Origin: Bedellia somnulentella
Taxonomy: Eukaryota; Arthropoda; Insecta; Lepidoptera; Bedelliidae
Length of the DNA: 64,000 nt
NCBI GenBank assembly: GCA_963576735.1
Contig: OY755186.1
Span: 17,223,970 to 17,287,969, forward strand
Reading direction: 5' to 3'
Under the pieces are notes generated by a model, which was not told where the DNA came from, did no database searches, and saw nothing but the letters and a program-made list of their open reading frames with translations. This document shows positions 20,771 to 29,692 of this stretch, piece after piece. Made by a program: the position numbers and the translations under genes. Positions within the stretch are counted from its first letter, which is position 1. Each line of letters starts with the position of its first letter.

Positions 20771-23203
20771 ATGGCCAAGCCGAAGAAATTAACGCGGGAG
20801 CAAAGATTGGAGCAAAAAAGAGTGGCTGAAAGAAAAAGAAAAATGAAAATTAAAGAAGATCCAGAAAAACGCGAGAAGTTGAAAAAGAAAGACCGCGAAA
20901 GGTATCATCGTAAAAAGGAACAAAAACAAATACTACCGCTAAGTGAAATGACACCCCGTGAACAAAGAATTCGCAGAAAAAGAAACAAGGATAACTACAA
21001 AGCATACTATGAGCGACAAAAACAAAAGAAACTACAAACATGTCTTGAAGACCAGGAAATCCTAATAGAAACACAATCTTTTTCGACGAGGGCTGAATCT
21101 GTACGAGCTGATACACCATTGAGTAATATTTCAAATACTTTACGCAGTACACGATCTAGTTGCAGTACTAGAAGTCCTTGCCCTAGCAGTCCATCGTTAT
21201 CACTGGTGGTGGACCAAACACCCAGTCGTGTCTCAAAAAACACGTTTCGAAAATACCAGTACCAGAAGAATAAAGAAATTATCTCACTACGAAGAAAAAT
21301 TTTTGATCTTAAAAAACAAAAAGAAAGGTACAGAAAGCAGTTTATACGAATTCAAAACAGTTTGTTGCTGAAAACCAGAACAACTGAAATTAAAAAGACT
21401 ATTATAAAAACAAAAAAACCTGACAAAAAAGAAATTAAATACTATAAAAAAATTAAAGAAATTCTGAAAAACTTTTATGAAGATGACGACAATAGCCGGA
21501 TTTGCCCTGGAAAGAAAGAGTACATAACAAAACAGAAGATAAAGAAGCAAAAGAGATACATAACAGACTCCATTAAAAACCTTCACGCAAAATACATGGC
21601 GACAGGAAACATTCCGATAAGTTACCCAACTTTTTGCAGGTTGAGACCGTTCTGGGTACTTATTCCAGATATAACATCCAGAGATACATGTCTTTGCAAG
21701 ATTCATGCCAATGTTGAGCTGCTGATTGCCTCTTTGAAAAGAAATAAAATAATTTCACAGTCTAGCGTCACTGAAGTCACAAAAATTCTTACCTGTGAAT
21801 CAGACAATGTTCTATGTCTCTCGAGAAAATGTCTGAAATGCAAGAACAAGACCTTATTGTATCAGGAATTTGACAATTCAAACCCAATCACTTACTGGAT
21901 ATGGCAAAAAAAACAAGGGACTTATTTGAAAGGTAACGAAGAGAAGAAAACGAACATCATAGAGAAAGTTAAAAAACAAGCAAACCCAGTGGGTGTGATC
22001 AAAGAAATGGAAATATCATTAGAAAGATTTTTGCCACATTGCGGAAATATCGTTAATCAGAGCTCTGCAATAAAACAAATTAAATCAACTTTGAAAACCA
22101 ACGAATGCATGATACACTGCGACTACAGCGAAAACTACTTGACAAAGTATTGTGCAGAGGTACAATCGGTACATTTTGGGTCAAGCAAGAAGCAGATAAC
22201 ACTGCACACCGCTGTATTATACTTTCACGGAAATGAATCTGGTTTGGACAACCTTCAATCTCAAGCCTTTGGTACTGTAAGCAGTTGTTTGAGGCATGAC
22301 GCTGCAGCAGTGTGGGCTCATCTTGTTCCTTTATTGCGCTACGTTGAAGAGGTTTACCAAGAGGTTGATACCGTCCACATAGTATCAGACTCACCAACGT
22401 CACAATATCGGAACAAAAAGATATTTTATATTATATCAAAGTTAGTCTGGTACTTAAGTAAATTAAAGCATATCTCTTGGCATTATTCTGAGTGTGGTCA
22501 TGGCAAAGGAGCGCCAGACGGTATTGGCGGAACTATTAAAAGAACTGCGGACCAAATAGTTGCCTATGGTAATGACATCGTTGATGCTGAGTCTCTGGTA
22601 AGGCAGTTGGGCCCTCGACTTCCAGGTGTGATTCTAAAGATGGTTTATGAATACGATATACTTGAAAAAGATCTCCTTATACCACAACAGCTAACACCTT
22701 TTTATGGAACCATGAAGGTTCACCAAGCTATCTGGAATGCTAATTTGGAGTCTAAGATTGCACTGCGGGCTCTCTCTTGCATCGAGACGGAATGCAGAGA
22801 CAGTGGGATCGCGTGTGTTCATGGAAAACATCTAGGATATTACAATGTGTCTGACAAAGAGAATAAACATGAAACATGCGTGTCTAAAACTAATATCAAC
22901 AAAACCCAAGTACAGGTTCTTTCCTGTGTTGCTATCCATCCACCAAGTACCGCATCAACTTCATTTAGCGCTGCAGGCGAAAGTGACTCTATTCAAAAAG
23001 CGCAGTACTCTGCCAAAAAATCAATCCCCAAAATATTCGGTGAAGTGAGAACTACGAAAGGGTCAGCGAAGATGTTTCTTACTGGTAGGCACTCTGATCA
23101 ACAAAAAGAGGATGATACGACACAATGCAGGAGTACTCCCATAGCTTTGCAGAATGAGTCGTTGGATGCCATTGATTTTGAAGACATAATACTACCTGCA
23201 TAA
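20771..23203 (+). CDS. Candidate DDE transposase of the 19811-24338 element (main reading frame)
   Basis: This is an 810-residue frame starting at ATGGCCAAGCCG. Residues 1-90 are very rich in Lys and Arg and include a DPEKREKLKKKDRERYHRKKE-type block, a likely DNA-binding or nuclear-localisation region. Residues about 170-290 are a basic, possibly coiled segment. A Cys-rich stretch follows (DTCLCKIH, then C-x6-C-x3-C-x2-C beginning near residue 342). A likely RNase H-like catalytic core comes next: CDYSENY with Asp451, SDSPTSQYRN with Asp540, and SECGHGKGAPDGIGG with Glu574 and Asp583. D540 to E574 gives a 33-residue gap. I recall the same CDxxENY and HGKGxxDGxGG motifs in multicopy 'uncharacterised' proteins of aphids, cnidarians and molluscs; I cannot name the superfamily. 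The last 38 residues, ending DAIDFEDIILPA, may be read-through of an intron beginning at 23085. If that intron is spliced, the protein continues at 23228 and totals 887 residues. Calling it a transposase is inference from the motifs and the flanking inverted repeats. Confidence 0.78.
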   Translation: MAKPKKLTREQRLEQKRVAERKRKMKIKEDPEKREKLKKKDRERYHRKKEQKQILPLSEMTPREQRIRRKRNKDNYKAYYERQKQKKLQTCLEDQEILIETQSFSTRAESVRADTPLSNISNTLRSTRSSCSTRSPCPSSPSLSLVVDQTPSRVSKNTFRKYQYQKNKEIISLRRKIFDLKKQKERYRKQFIRIQNSLLLKTRTTEIKKTIIKTKKPDKKEIKYYKKIKEILKNFYEDDDNSRICPGKKEYITKQKIKKQKRYITDSIKNLHAKYMATGNIPISYPTFCRLRPFWVLIPDITSRDTCLCKIHANVELLIASLKRNKIISQSSVTEVTKILTCESDNVLCLSRKCLKCKNKTLLYQEFDNSNPITYWIWQKKQGTYLKGNEEKKTNIIEKVKKQANPVGVIKEMEISLERFLPHCGNIVNQSSAIKQIKSTLKTNECMIHCDYSENYLTKYCAEVQSVHFGSSKKQITLHTAVLYFHGNESGLDNLQSQAFGTVSSCLRHDAAAVWAHLVPLLRYVEEVYQEVDTVHIVSDSPTSQYRNKKIFYIISKLVWYLSKLKHISWHYSECGHGKGAPDGIGGTIKRTADQIVAYGNDIVDAESLVRQLGPRLPGVILKMVYEYDILEKDLLIPQQLTPFYGTMKVHQAIWNANLESKIALRALSCIETECRDSGIACVHGKHLGYYNVSDKENKHETCVSKTNINKTQVQVLSCVAIHPPSTASTSFSAAGESDSIQKAQYSAKKSIPKIFGEVRTTKGSAKMFLTGRHSDQQKEDDTTQCRSTPIALQNESLDAIDFEDIILPA

Positions 23204-23227
23204 ATAAATAAATAAAATAAATAACAG
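23085..23227 (+). other. Putative 143-bp intron in the transposase gene
   Basis: The candidate donor is ACTG/GTAGGC and the candidate acceptor is ATAACAG/GC. Removing the segment keeps the frame and replaces a 38-residue tail with a domain-containing 116-residue C-terminus. The donor is not the best consensus and the 3' end is A-rich rather than T-rich, so this is a hypothesis. If the intron is retained, translation ends at 23203 inside a (TAAA)n run. Confidence 0.45.
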
Positions 23228-23577
23228 GCCCCAACAGAACTGCTTCCACTGCAATCGATTTATCAGACACCGATGAGTATGCTAACATTTCAAAACCAAA
23301 CATGGTGGGGGTGGGCGCTTGGGTAATAGTAGAATATGCTTCAAAAAAATGCACGAAATGTTTTATCGGCCAAGTGACTGATGTCAAACAAGGTGACTAT
23401 CACGTTTCGTTTGTAAGGCGAGCTAAAGGTTTAGGAGACACTTGGTTTACTTGGCCAGAAAAGAGTGACGTAGATGTTATAAGAAAAACAGATATTAGGG
23501 ACGTCCTCGATGAGCCAACCTTGAATAGACGTGGACAGTTATTGTTTGCTTATGACAGTACTTATACTATTGAATAA
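23228..23577 (+). CDS. Likely second exon: C-terminal domain of the candidate transposase
   Basis: The frame is open from just after a TAA at 23218 to the stop at 23575-23577. It reads PNRTASTAIDLSDTDEY, then a compact domain GAWVIVEY...IGQVTDV...YHVSFV...DTWFTWPEKSDVD. I remember related proteins with the same core ending in a WV.V.Y....G.V.......V......F.WP.. domain. This frame is shifted relative to the main one, but an intron from GTAGGC at 23085 to AACAG at 23227 (143 bp) joins them in phase: the codon G|GC is completed across the junction. The alternative is that the (TAAA)n tract at 23201-23220 is an expansion that broke a once-continuous frame. An in-frame ATG at 23302 would allow a separate 91-residue product, which I think less likely. 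Confidence 0.6.
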
Positions 23578-23877
23578 ATAATAGAGACATTTTTATAAAT
23601 ATTGTTTAACAATTGTCATGAACCGTTCCTGATTTTGATCTCATAATATTTAGAATTTGATATTTATTTTTTTCTATAGGCGTATATAGATACCGTAAGA
23701 CCTTTTTCCATAAGATATTGTTATATCTGTATTTAAATCTCTTCAGTTATTTTCACACCTGCCCCCCTCCGCCTTCGGTTCAATTATGACATGGCATGAA
23801 TTAAAAATATGTCTTGAATTACCCGTTTTTGTATTACTGCTGTTTATTAGGTGATAAGTTAATTATTAGATTAGGAA

Positions 23878-23883
23878 AATAAA
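23878..23883 (+). terminator. Possible polyadenylation signal AATAAA
   Basis: AATAAA lies about 300 bp downstream of the second open stretch and inside the transposon. An earlier AATAAA overlaps the stop codon region near 23572, so which one is used is unclear. Confidence 0.3.
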
Positions 23884-24090
23884 GACACAGCCATAACTAA
23901 ATTAAATATATAAAATCAAAATCTGTATTGAAAGACGCAAAATGATACCATGCCATGACATTAAAAAACCGCATTACAGTCGCTGATGTTGATATCCTAT
24001 TTTGTAAGAATATTTTTCTTTGTATTTTCTCTTTTGTTTAATTGATTAAAGGTTTACTTATAATTAAAAATGATTTTTATTACAATCAAC

Positions 24091-24161
24091 AATTACGGTG
24101 GATTAAAAAAAGTTCAGTGTCCAAACAAAATAATTTCTGTGGAAGATTTTAATTTCGGTGG
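24091..24161 (-). promoter_or_regulatory. Right cluster of four ~20-bp-spaced motifs, inverted relative to the left cluster
   Basis: On the + strand the copies are AATTACGGTGG (ending 24101), TTCAGTGTCC (ending 24122), TAATTTCTGTGG (ending 24142) and TAATTTCGGTGG (ending 24161). These are the reverse complement of the left-cluster motif, with end-to-end spacings of 21, 20 and 19 bp. A further CCACGGAAATT at 24297-24307 lies close to the right terminus in direct orientation. The mirror arrangement around the gene supports a function in transposition or autoregulation. Confidence 0.6.
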
Positions 24162-24476
24162 TTACCAAAACTTTGTATGCTCATATTTCGAAAAATAATT
24201 AACGTTATGACGTCCCCTTTAAATTAAAATATTTCATTATTCGTCTACCTTCATTTGCCATGTTCAATTTCAAAGTATCTTAAAGATTTTTTATGACCAC
24301 GGAAATTGGGATAAAATTGTCAAAATTTGAGAATTACCTATAAGTGGATGGTAACTTTACCTAAAATTAATTGTTAAAATAGTTTCAAATGTACCGCCCG
24401 TCTGTTGATGATCCTTAAATAAGTAAAAAAAAATATTATTACGTACATACATACATACATACATATACTCACGCCA

Positions 24477-27056
24477 TTAATTCCCATTGGGGTAGGCAGA
24501 GACTATCGATCGCCACTTCGCACGATCCTGACAAACCTCTCTAGCTTCGTTTACATCCATCAATCTTTTCATACATGCTCTTTTATTCTTCATACTTCGG
24601 ACGCCAGCCTTTTTGAGCACACTCTCAATTTGGTCCAAGTGTGTTCTCCGTGGTCGTCCTCTTCTAACATTACCATCCACACTAGCTCTATAGATCCCTT
24701 TTACCAATTTTCTATCATCCATCCTCTCTATGTGCCCAAACCATCTCAACATTCCTTTTTCTATCTTTCTTACAATATCATCTTTCACACCACACTTTTC
24801 ACGAATAACACTATTTTTCACTCGGTCACACAATCTAACATTACAAATTTTTCTGAGGGACCTCATCTCTACTGCATTCACTCTGCTCTCATGCTTCTTC
24901 TGCCACACCCAACATTCGCTTCCATACATAAGCGTAGGAACAAGAACAGCATCATGCACAGCCATTCGGGCCTTTTCAGACACCGATTGACTGATCATTA
25001 GGCTATCCATTGCTCCATTTACCGCATTACCCTTTTTCACTCTTCTTTCAATGTCTTCATCACATTTTCCATCCCTTGTAAACAAACTTCCCAGATATAC
25101 AAACTCCTTCACCTGTTCCACATCCTTACCATCAATCGCAATCACGCATTCTGTCACATCTTCCTGTCTCTCAAAAACCATCGTTTTGGTCTTATCCACA
25201 TTCACCCTCATTCCCTTTCTTACAAAAGACTCACATGCAATATTCATCATCTCTTGCAACTCTTCTGCCGATGATGCAAGTAGCACTTGATCGTCAGCAT
25301 ACAAGAGGCATTTAATGATGAATCCACCCATTCTTAGTCCATAATCACTTTCACGCAACTCTGTCAAACAGTCATCCATGAACAAATTGAAGAGCCACGG
25401 AGAAGCTACACATCCCTGTCGGACACCCCTAGAGATTCCGAACCAGTCAGTGTTTTCCCCGTTTACTCTTACACATGCACTAGAATCCTCATAGAGTGAT
25501 ACCAATGCACGTATAAGTTGACTCCCCAAACCGAACTTGGATAACACCTCCCATAAACACTTTCTTACCACCCTATCATACGCCTTCTCTAAATCAATGA
25601 AGGAGCAATACACCTTTTGGTTCTTAGCTAAGAACTTTTCGGTGATGCTCCTTAGAGAGAAGATTTGATCCATACATCCCATTCCTTTCCTAAATCCCGC
25701 TTGCACATCCCATATTTTCTCATCAGTTTCATTCATCACTCTTTCAATCAGTACCTTAGCATACAATTTACCAACAATGCTGAGTAAGCTGATGCCGCGG
25801 TAGTTTTTAGCCTCTTGGTGTGACCCCTTTCCTTTATATAGAGGCACAATCACCGCCTTGCACCAATCTCGTGGAACTTTGCCACTCGACCAGCATTTTT
25901 GGAAAAGGAAGTACAACCAAGAAGCCACCAACCCTTTACCAGCCCTCAGCATTTCGATAGTAATCCTATCATACCCTGCCGCCTTCCCTACTTTCATACT
26001 TTTCATTGCTTTCATTATTTCTTCCATACTAATCTCACTGTCACTGAAATCACCCATCTCTTCGTTCCAATCAACATTACTGTCGATTGGCGGAGAAATG
26101 GATGCATCCTCTTTTTCAAACAGTCCCTCAAAATAATTCTTCCATACCCGTTTCATGCTACTTTCATCCGTCGCCAATTCACCCTGTTCATCTCTTATTA
26201 CACTCACTCTCGTGTTTTGGGAAACTCCCTTTTCCTTCCGGATATACTTCCAGAATAACTTTTGGTTATTCCGGAAATTATCAGAAAGTTTCCTCTCACA
26301 CCACTCTTGCAAATCCCGCTTTTTCTTTTCTATTTTCTTCTTCACCTCATTCTTAACTCTCTTATATTCATCTTCACTTTTCTGCACTACATCGTCAGTT
26401 ACACTCGCATTCATCCGTTTACTAGCTTTAATCGCTAGTAAATCTAACCACGCTTTCTTCTTATCTCCAACCGCCTCTTTCACAACTTTATCCCACCAAC
26501 TTGTTGGTGGTCTATTTGACCTTTTACACACTCCACAAACTTCCGTCGCACATTCAACCATTGTCGATTTGAGCACATCCCATACTTCTTCTATTTCCAT
26601 TTCATCCTTCATCTCCACGCAACTTAGTCTATCATCCAATTTCCTCACGTATTCATCTCTGATATTTACATCTTCTTGCAGTTTTTCCACTTTTATTCTC
26701 GCAAAATCCGTTGTTGACACTTTAGGCCTGTGACGCCAACGCGTACACAGACCCCTTAATCGTGATATAACGAGAAAGTGATCTGTGCCAACGTTCGTGC
26801 CCCTATAGACCCTGGTGTCAACAACCTTTGCTCTCAGCCTTTCATCAACTATCACAAAATCAATCATACTTCTCTCGCTTCCCCTCTGTCTTGTATACAT
26901 ATGGATATCTTTGTGTTTAAACAACGTGTTTGTAACACAAAGATTCCTCTCCAAACATACCTCAATCAATTTCTCACCATTCTCATTCATCCTTTGATCG
27001 CCAAACTTTCCTAAAAACTCTTTCGCAACCGTTGCGTGACACACCAACCCAGCCAT
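24477..27056 (-). CDS. LINE reverse transcriptase with end of endonuclease domain
   Basis: This frame of 859 residues from ATG continues the endonuclease after the frameshift, with RGSERSMIDFVIV and the TDHFLV catalytic His motif near residue 90. The reverse transcriptase domain follows: YKGKGS...NYRGISLLS, AGFRKGMGCMDQIF, SFIDLEKAYDRV (first Asp), SRGVRQGCVASPWLFNLFMDD, and LLYADDQVLL with the YADD active site (about 25282-25303). The C-terminal part contains WVWQKKHESRVNAVEMRSLR and LRWFGHIERMDD, ending VSAYPNGN at the last stop. This is the arrangement I know from RTE/BovB-like elements in insects, although clade assignment needs a tree. Apart from the upstream frameshift the domain is intact, so the copy is young. 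Confidence 0.9.
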   Translation of the reverse strand: MAGLVCHATVAKEFLGKFGDQRMNENGEKLIEVCLERNLCVTNTLFKHKDIHMYTRQRGSERSMIDFVIVDERLRAKVVDTRVYRGTNVGTDHFLVISRLRGLCTRWRHRPKVSTTDFARIKVEKLQEDVNIRDEYVRKLDDRLSCVEMKDEMEIEEVWDVLKSTMVECATEVCGVCKRSNRPPTSWWDKVVKEAVGDKKKAWLDLLAIKASKRMNASVTDDVVQKSEDEYKRVKNEVKKKIEKKKRDLQEWCERKLSDNFRNNQKLFWKYIRKEKGVSQNTRVSVIRDEQGELATDESSMKRVWKNYFEGLFEKEDASISPPIDSNVDWNEEMGDFSDSEISMEEIMKAMKSMKVGKAAGYDRITIEMLRAGKGLVASWLYFLFQKCWSSGKVPRDWCKAVIVPLYKGKGSHQEAKNYRGISLLSIVGKLYAKVLIERVMNETDEKIWDVQAGFRKGMGCMDQIFSLRSITEKFLAKNQKVYCSFIDLEKAYDRVVRKCLWEVLSKFGLGSQLIRALVSLYEDSSACVRVNGENTDWFGISRGVRQGCVASPWLFNLFMDDCLTELRESDYGLRMGGFIIKCLLYADDQVLLASSAEELQEMMNIACESFVRKGMRVNVDKTKTMVFERQEDVTECVIAIDGKDVEQVKEFVYLGSLFTRDGKCDEDIERRVKKGNAVNGAMDSLMISQSVSEKARMAVHDAVLVPTLMYGSECWVWQKKHESRVNAVEMRSLRKICNVRLCDRVKNSVIREKCGVKDDIVRKIEKGMLRWFGHIERMDDRKLVKGIYRASVDGNVRRGRPRRTHLDQIESVLKKAGVRSMKNKRACMKRLMDVNEAREVCQDRAKWRSIVSAYPNGN

Positions 27057-27579
27057 TAAAATCTCCTAACATTATAAGTCTCTCATTCTGATCACACCCA
27101 TTCACAACATCGTCTAACAGATTCCAAAACTCCTCCCTCTCGGATAGGGATTTAGACATGTCCGGAGCATAAACGCAAATTATGCGCATCCGGACTAGTC
27201 CCAATTTCACCTTAATCCACAGGAGCCTTGGACTCACACATTCGTAATCTTTCATACACTGAGCCATCCTTTCAGATATCAGAAGTCCCACTCCTTGGCT
27301 AGCTCGGTCATTGTCAGCGACTCCAGACCAGATTGCTGTGATGTTGCCAAGTTGTGAAACTTCCTTTCCCTTACGCTTCGTCTCATTTAAACATAGAAAA
27401 TCCAGTTTTCTTTCATTCATAATCATACATACTTCATCTAATTTTTCAAACATTCCTCCACATACATTCATCGTACTGAAGCGGGTCTCTTTAGCCCACT
27501 TTTCGCCCCGTGAGAAACCATGGCGTGATGAGTGGCGAGCTACATCGCCGCCTCCGTGTTTATTATAATTGGAACACAT
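26983..27579 (-). pseudogene. LINE endonuclease domain, N-terminal part, frameshifted
   Basis: The 198-residue frame starts at MCSNYNKHGG. It has the endonuclease/exonuclease/phosphatase motifs: STMNVCG near residue 36, LDFLCLNETK near residue 60 (catalytic Glu), IICVYAPD near residue 134, and LGDFNGWVG near residue 171 (Asp and Asn). After GWVG the frame runs into unrelated residues and a stop, whereas the expected continuation (GKFGDQRMNENGEKL...) appears in another frame. A one-base insertion or two-base loss at about 27000-27050 explains this. The distance from the first ATG to the final stop (3103 nt) is one base more than a multiple of three. The enzyme nicks target DNA to start reverse transcription. 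Confidence 0.85.
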
Positions 27580-28756
27580 ATTGGACCCACGAGAAGCAAG
27601 GGAAGTAAACTGTCCACCTAGCCAGAGCCCCGCTTGACTAGGTAAGGTTATTTAGTACCCGGAGTGCACCAAGCTCCGGGACGGCGGCACGCTAGCGACC
27701 AGGCTCACCCCTGGCCATGCATCCCTCGGCGCGGCAGACCTTGGATTGGTGTAAGGGCGAAGATGGAAAAGCCGTTATAAGATGGAAAAATTATTACGTA
27801 CTTGACTTTTATTACTAAATGGTTTGAATATTACTTCATTTAGTTTTACCTAATTGGAAACACAAAGCATTAGACTAGAATTAAACGAAAAAAAACTTGA
27901 AACAGGAAGTAGGATAGTTTTCTCGTGTTCTGTATATCCCAAAAACCTACTCAACTCACGTCAACATTATTAATAAAGATAATCGTTGTTTTTATAGCCA
28001 ATTTGGAGAAGATTATAAAATTAAGAAATTACTTTTGCACTTTTAAAAAGTGAATATCTAACGATGGCAAAGACATTTTATGTCAACAATGAAGACGATT
28101 TTACTGAACTTTACTCTTTTTAAATTCATAAATCATAAAATACCAAATGGCTTTCACTACAAGCTAGTTCAAAGTAAAGAGCACCCTAGCTTACGGTTCG
28201 TTTAACTGATATTAAAATAAATATTTTACTGCCTCTCATTTTGAACCTTAACGTGATAGATATAGAGTTCAAAAATTTAGAGTGTTTGTTTAGATATGAC
28301 GTCACAAAGACCGAACGAATGAATGACATGTAGTTGATCGAATTATTGTCTTTTGTTCTGTTGTGGTTGTTCGTTGGTAATTGTATTACGAATGCTAATG
28401 ATTATAGGGGTAGGCAGTGAGGGGATTATGTGATTGTGTAATATTGTATTTTTTAAGAGGGTAAAAGATAAAGTTGTGGCGAAGAAATTTAATTATTTGC
28501 AAATAAAAATCCAATGTTTAACTATTCAATTTAATAACAGAGCTCAAAAATATCCTATTAGGATTAGTTTTATAAATTCTTATATAATATCGTTGGTCAA
28601 CATGGCTCGATACGATGGGTCCACTAACCAATTCTTACCTATTCTTCAGTCGTATTTATAGTGAGGAAAAGATAGTAAACTCTACGATAAACTAGTACTA
28701 CAGAAGTATATGACTGATATCACATAAATTACTATCTACGTATCTTAAAACTTAAC

Positions 28757-28820
28757 TAAGTAAACTGTTTTGTTAACTTAGTTTGGGGCTAACTTGATCT
28801 GTGTAAAATATATCCCTATA
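28757..28820 (+). repeat. SINE-E 3' tail remnant
   Basis: TTTTGTTAACTTAGTTTGGG, GCTAACTTGATCTGTGTAAA and a decayed end match the last 60 bases of SINE-E. Confidence 0.45.
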
Positions 28821-28904
28821 TTTATTTATCTATATGCATGCTATATCCTATATGCACAAAGATATTTTTAAAATAAATAAAATTTTAAATATAGTTTAGA
28901 TAAA

Positions 28905-29112
28905 AGGTTCCCCCGCGATTTCTCCAGGATCCCATCATCAGACCCTGATATCTTCATCATGGTACTATTCCGGGAGTATCTTCTTTCTAATAAAAACATA
29001 ATAATCAAAATCAGTTCATAAATGGCGAAGTGATCGGCGAACAAACATAAAAAAATATATACGGTCAAATTGCAAACACTCCTTTTTTTTGAAGTCGGTT
29101 AAAAAAAATAGT
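28905..29112 (+). repeat. Interspersed repeat ending GAAGTCGGTTAAA
   Basis: CCCCCGCGATTTCTCCAGG, CATCATCAGACCCTGATATC, ATACGGTCAAATTG and TTTTGAAGTCGGTTAAAAAA follow the order I remember for a repeat widespread in Lepidoptera. A minus-strand open frame inside it is not a gene. Confidence 0.55.
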
Positions 29113-29299
29113 TCATATTCTTTCTTTGCTGTAACTGTAATTATTTCTTTGCATTTTATCAATTTAGATAACTATCAAAGTTTCTGTAGAGGTGCAGAGT
29201 AATTCTAAGTAATAGCTACACACGGTATCTATATTAATTTGCAACTAAATTCATATTATATATTCTTTTAATTAATAATTTATATATTCTATTATGGCA

Positions 29300-29455
29300 G
29301 TTGTCCGAAGTACGAAGAATAAAAGAGCATGTATGAAAAGATTGATGGATGTGAATGAAGCTAGAGAGGTTTGCCAGGATCGTACAAAGTGGCGATCGAT
29401 AGTCTCTGCCTACCCCAACGGGAACTAACGGCGTGAGAATATGTATGTATGTATA
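29300..29455 (+). mobile_element. 5'-truncated LINE 3' end
   Basis: Covers the last 43 codons (TCCGAAGTACGAAGAATAAA ... GGGAACTAACGGCGTGAG) and the (TATG)n tail. A TATATTCT repeat near both edges may be the target duplication. Confidence 0.8.
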
Positions 29456-29544
29456 TTCTTTTACTATACTTTATGCGTAATAATAAATTCAAGACTTTAT
29501 TAGTGGTACTACTTTGACACTTGTTACTGATTTATATGTTTTTT

Positions 29545-29687
29545 GTTCATAAAAACCTCATGTAGGGATAATTACTAATAAATGAAGGAAAGAAAACTTT
29601 CGACACACGCGAGACGTACACCCGAGGTCGCGGATTCGATTCCCGCCTGTGTCGAAATTTTTCTTTCCTTTATTTATAACTTTATTT
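29545..29687 (+). mobile_element. Short SINE-B with inverted tail at left
   Basis: The left part is - strand tail (TTGTTCATAAAAACCTCATG ... GGAAAGAAAACTTTCGACAC). The right part is + strand tRNA body and tail (GAGGTCGCGGATTCGATTCC, GTGTCGAAATTTTTC). The arms of the tail and acceptor stem are complementary. Confidence 0.62.
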
Positions 29688-29692
29688 TTATA

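Larger units (their letters stand above)
19811..24338 (+). mobile_element. Complete terminal-inverted-repeat DNA transposon, family not assigned
   Basis: The left end at 19811 reads GGTGATTCTCAAATT. The right end, read inward from 24338, is GGTAATTCTCAAATT, so 14 of 15 bases match as an inverted repeat. TATAAG lies directly outside both ends (19805-19810 and 24339-24344), which fits a 6-bp target duplication; the direct repeat can be extended to 11 bases, TTACCTATAAG, because the left flank happens to end like the right terminus. The 4528-bp body holds one long gene (20771-23577), a GC-richer leader at about 20220-20340, and two inverted clusters of spaced motifs at 20578-20650 and 24091-24161. 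No SINE lies inside, and the reading frame is intact apart from its C-terminal end. This suggests a recent insertion. The 6-bp duplication and the transposase sequence do not let me name the superfamily. Confidence 0.8.
24447..27789 (-). mobile_element. Full-length RTE-like LINE with 12-bp target duplication
   Basis: ATTATTACGTAC occurs at 24435-24446 and again at 27790-27801, bracketing a 3343-bp element on the - strand. The 5' end lies at 27789, with about 210 bp of GC-rich leader before the first ATG at 27579. The 3' end carries the (TATG)n tail seen at 24447-24465. It encodes an apurinic-type endonuclease followed by a reverse transcriptase and a C-terminal domain, with one frameshift. 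It landed only about 100 bp to the right of the DNA transposon. Many 3' fragments of related LINEs lie elsewhere in the window (for example 16408-16770, 29300-29455, 49993-50290). Confidence 0.88.
27802..29299. other. No gene recognised besides listed repeats
   Basis: Right flank of the LINE; contains the SINE-E tail and the GAAGTCGG repeat. A 75-codon frame at 28434-28661 has no recognisable domain. Confidence 0.4.

Noticed and set aside
23302..23577. Independent 91-residue protein
   Set aside because: The open stretch begins well upstream of this ATG and can be joined in phase to the transposase. The domain resembles the C-terminus of related proteins, so a separate gene is less likely.
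24630..26733. Several + strand open frames of 80-190 codons opposite the LINE
   Set aside because: They are antisense to the reverse transcriptase frame and have Ser/Phe/His-rich composition expected of a shadow.
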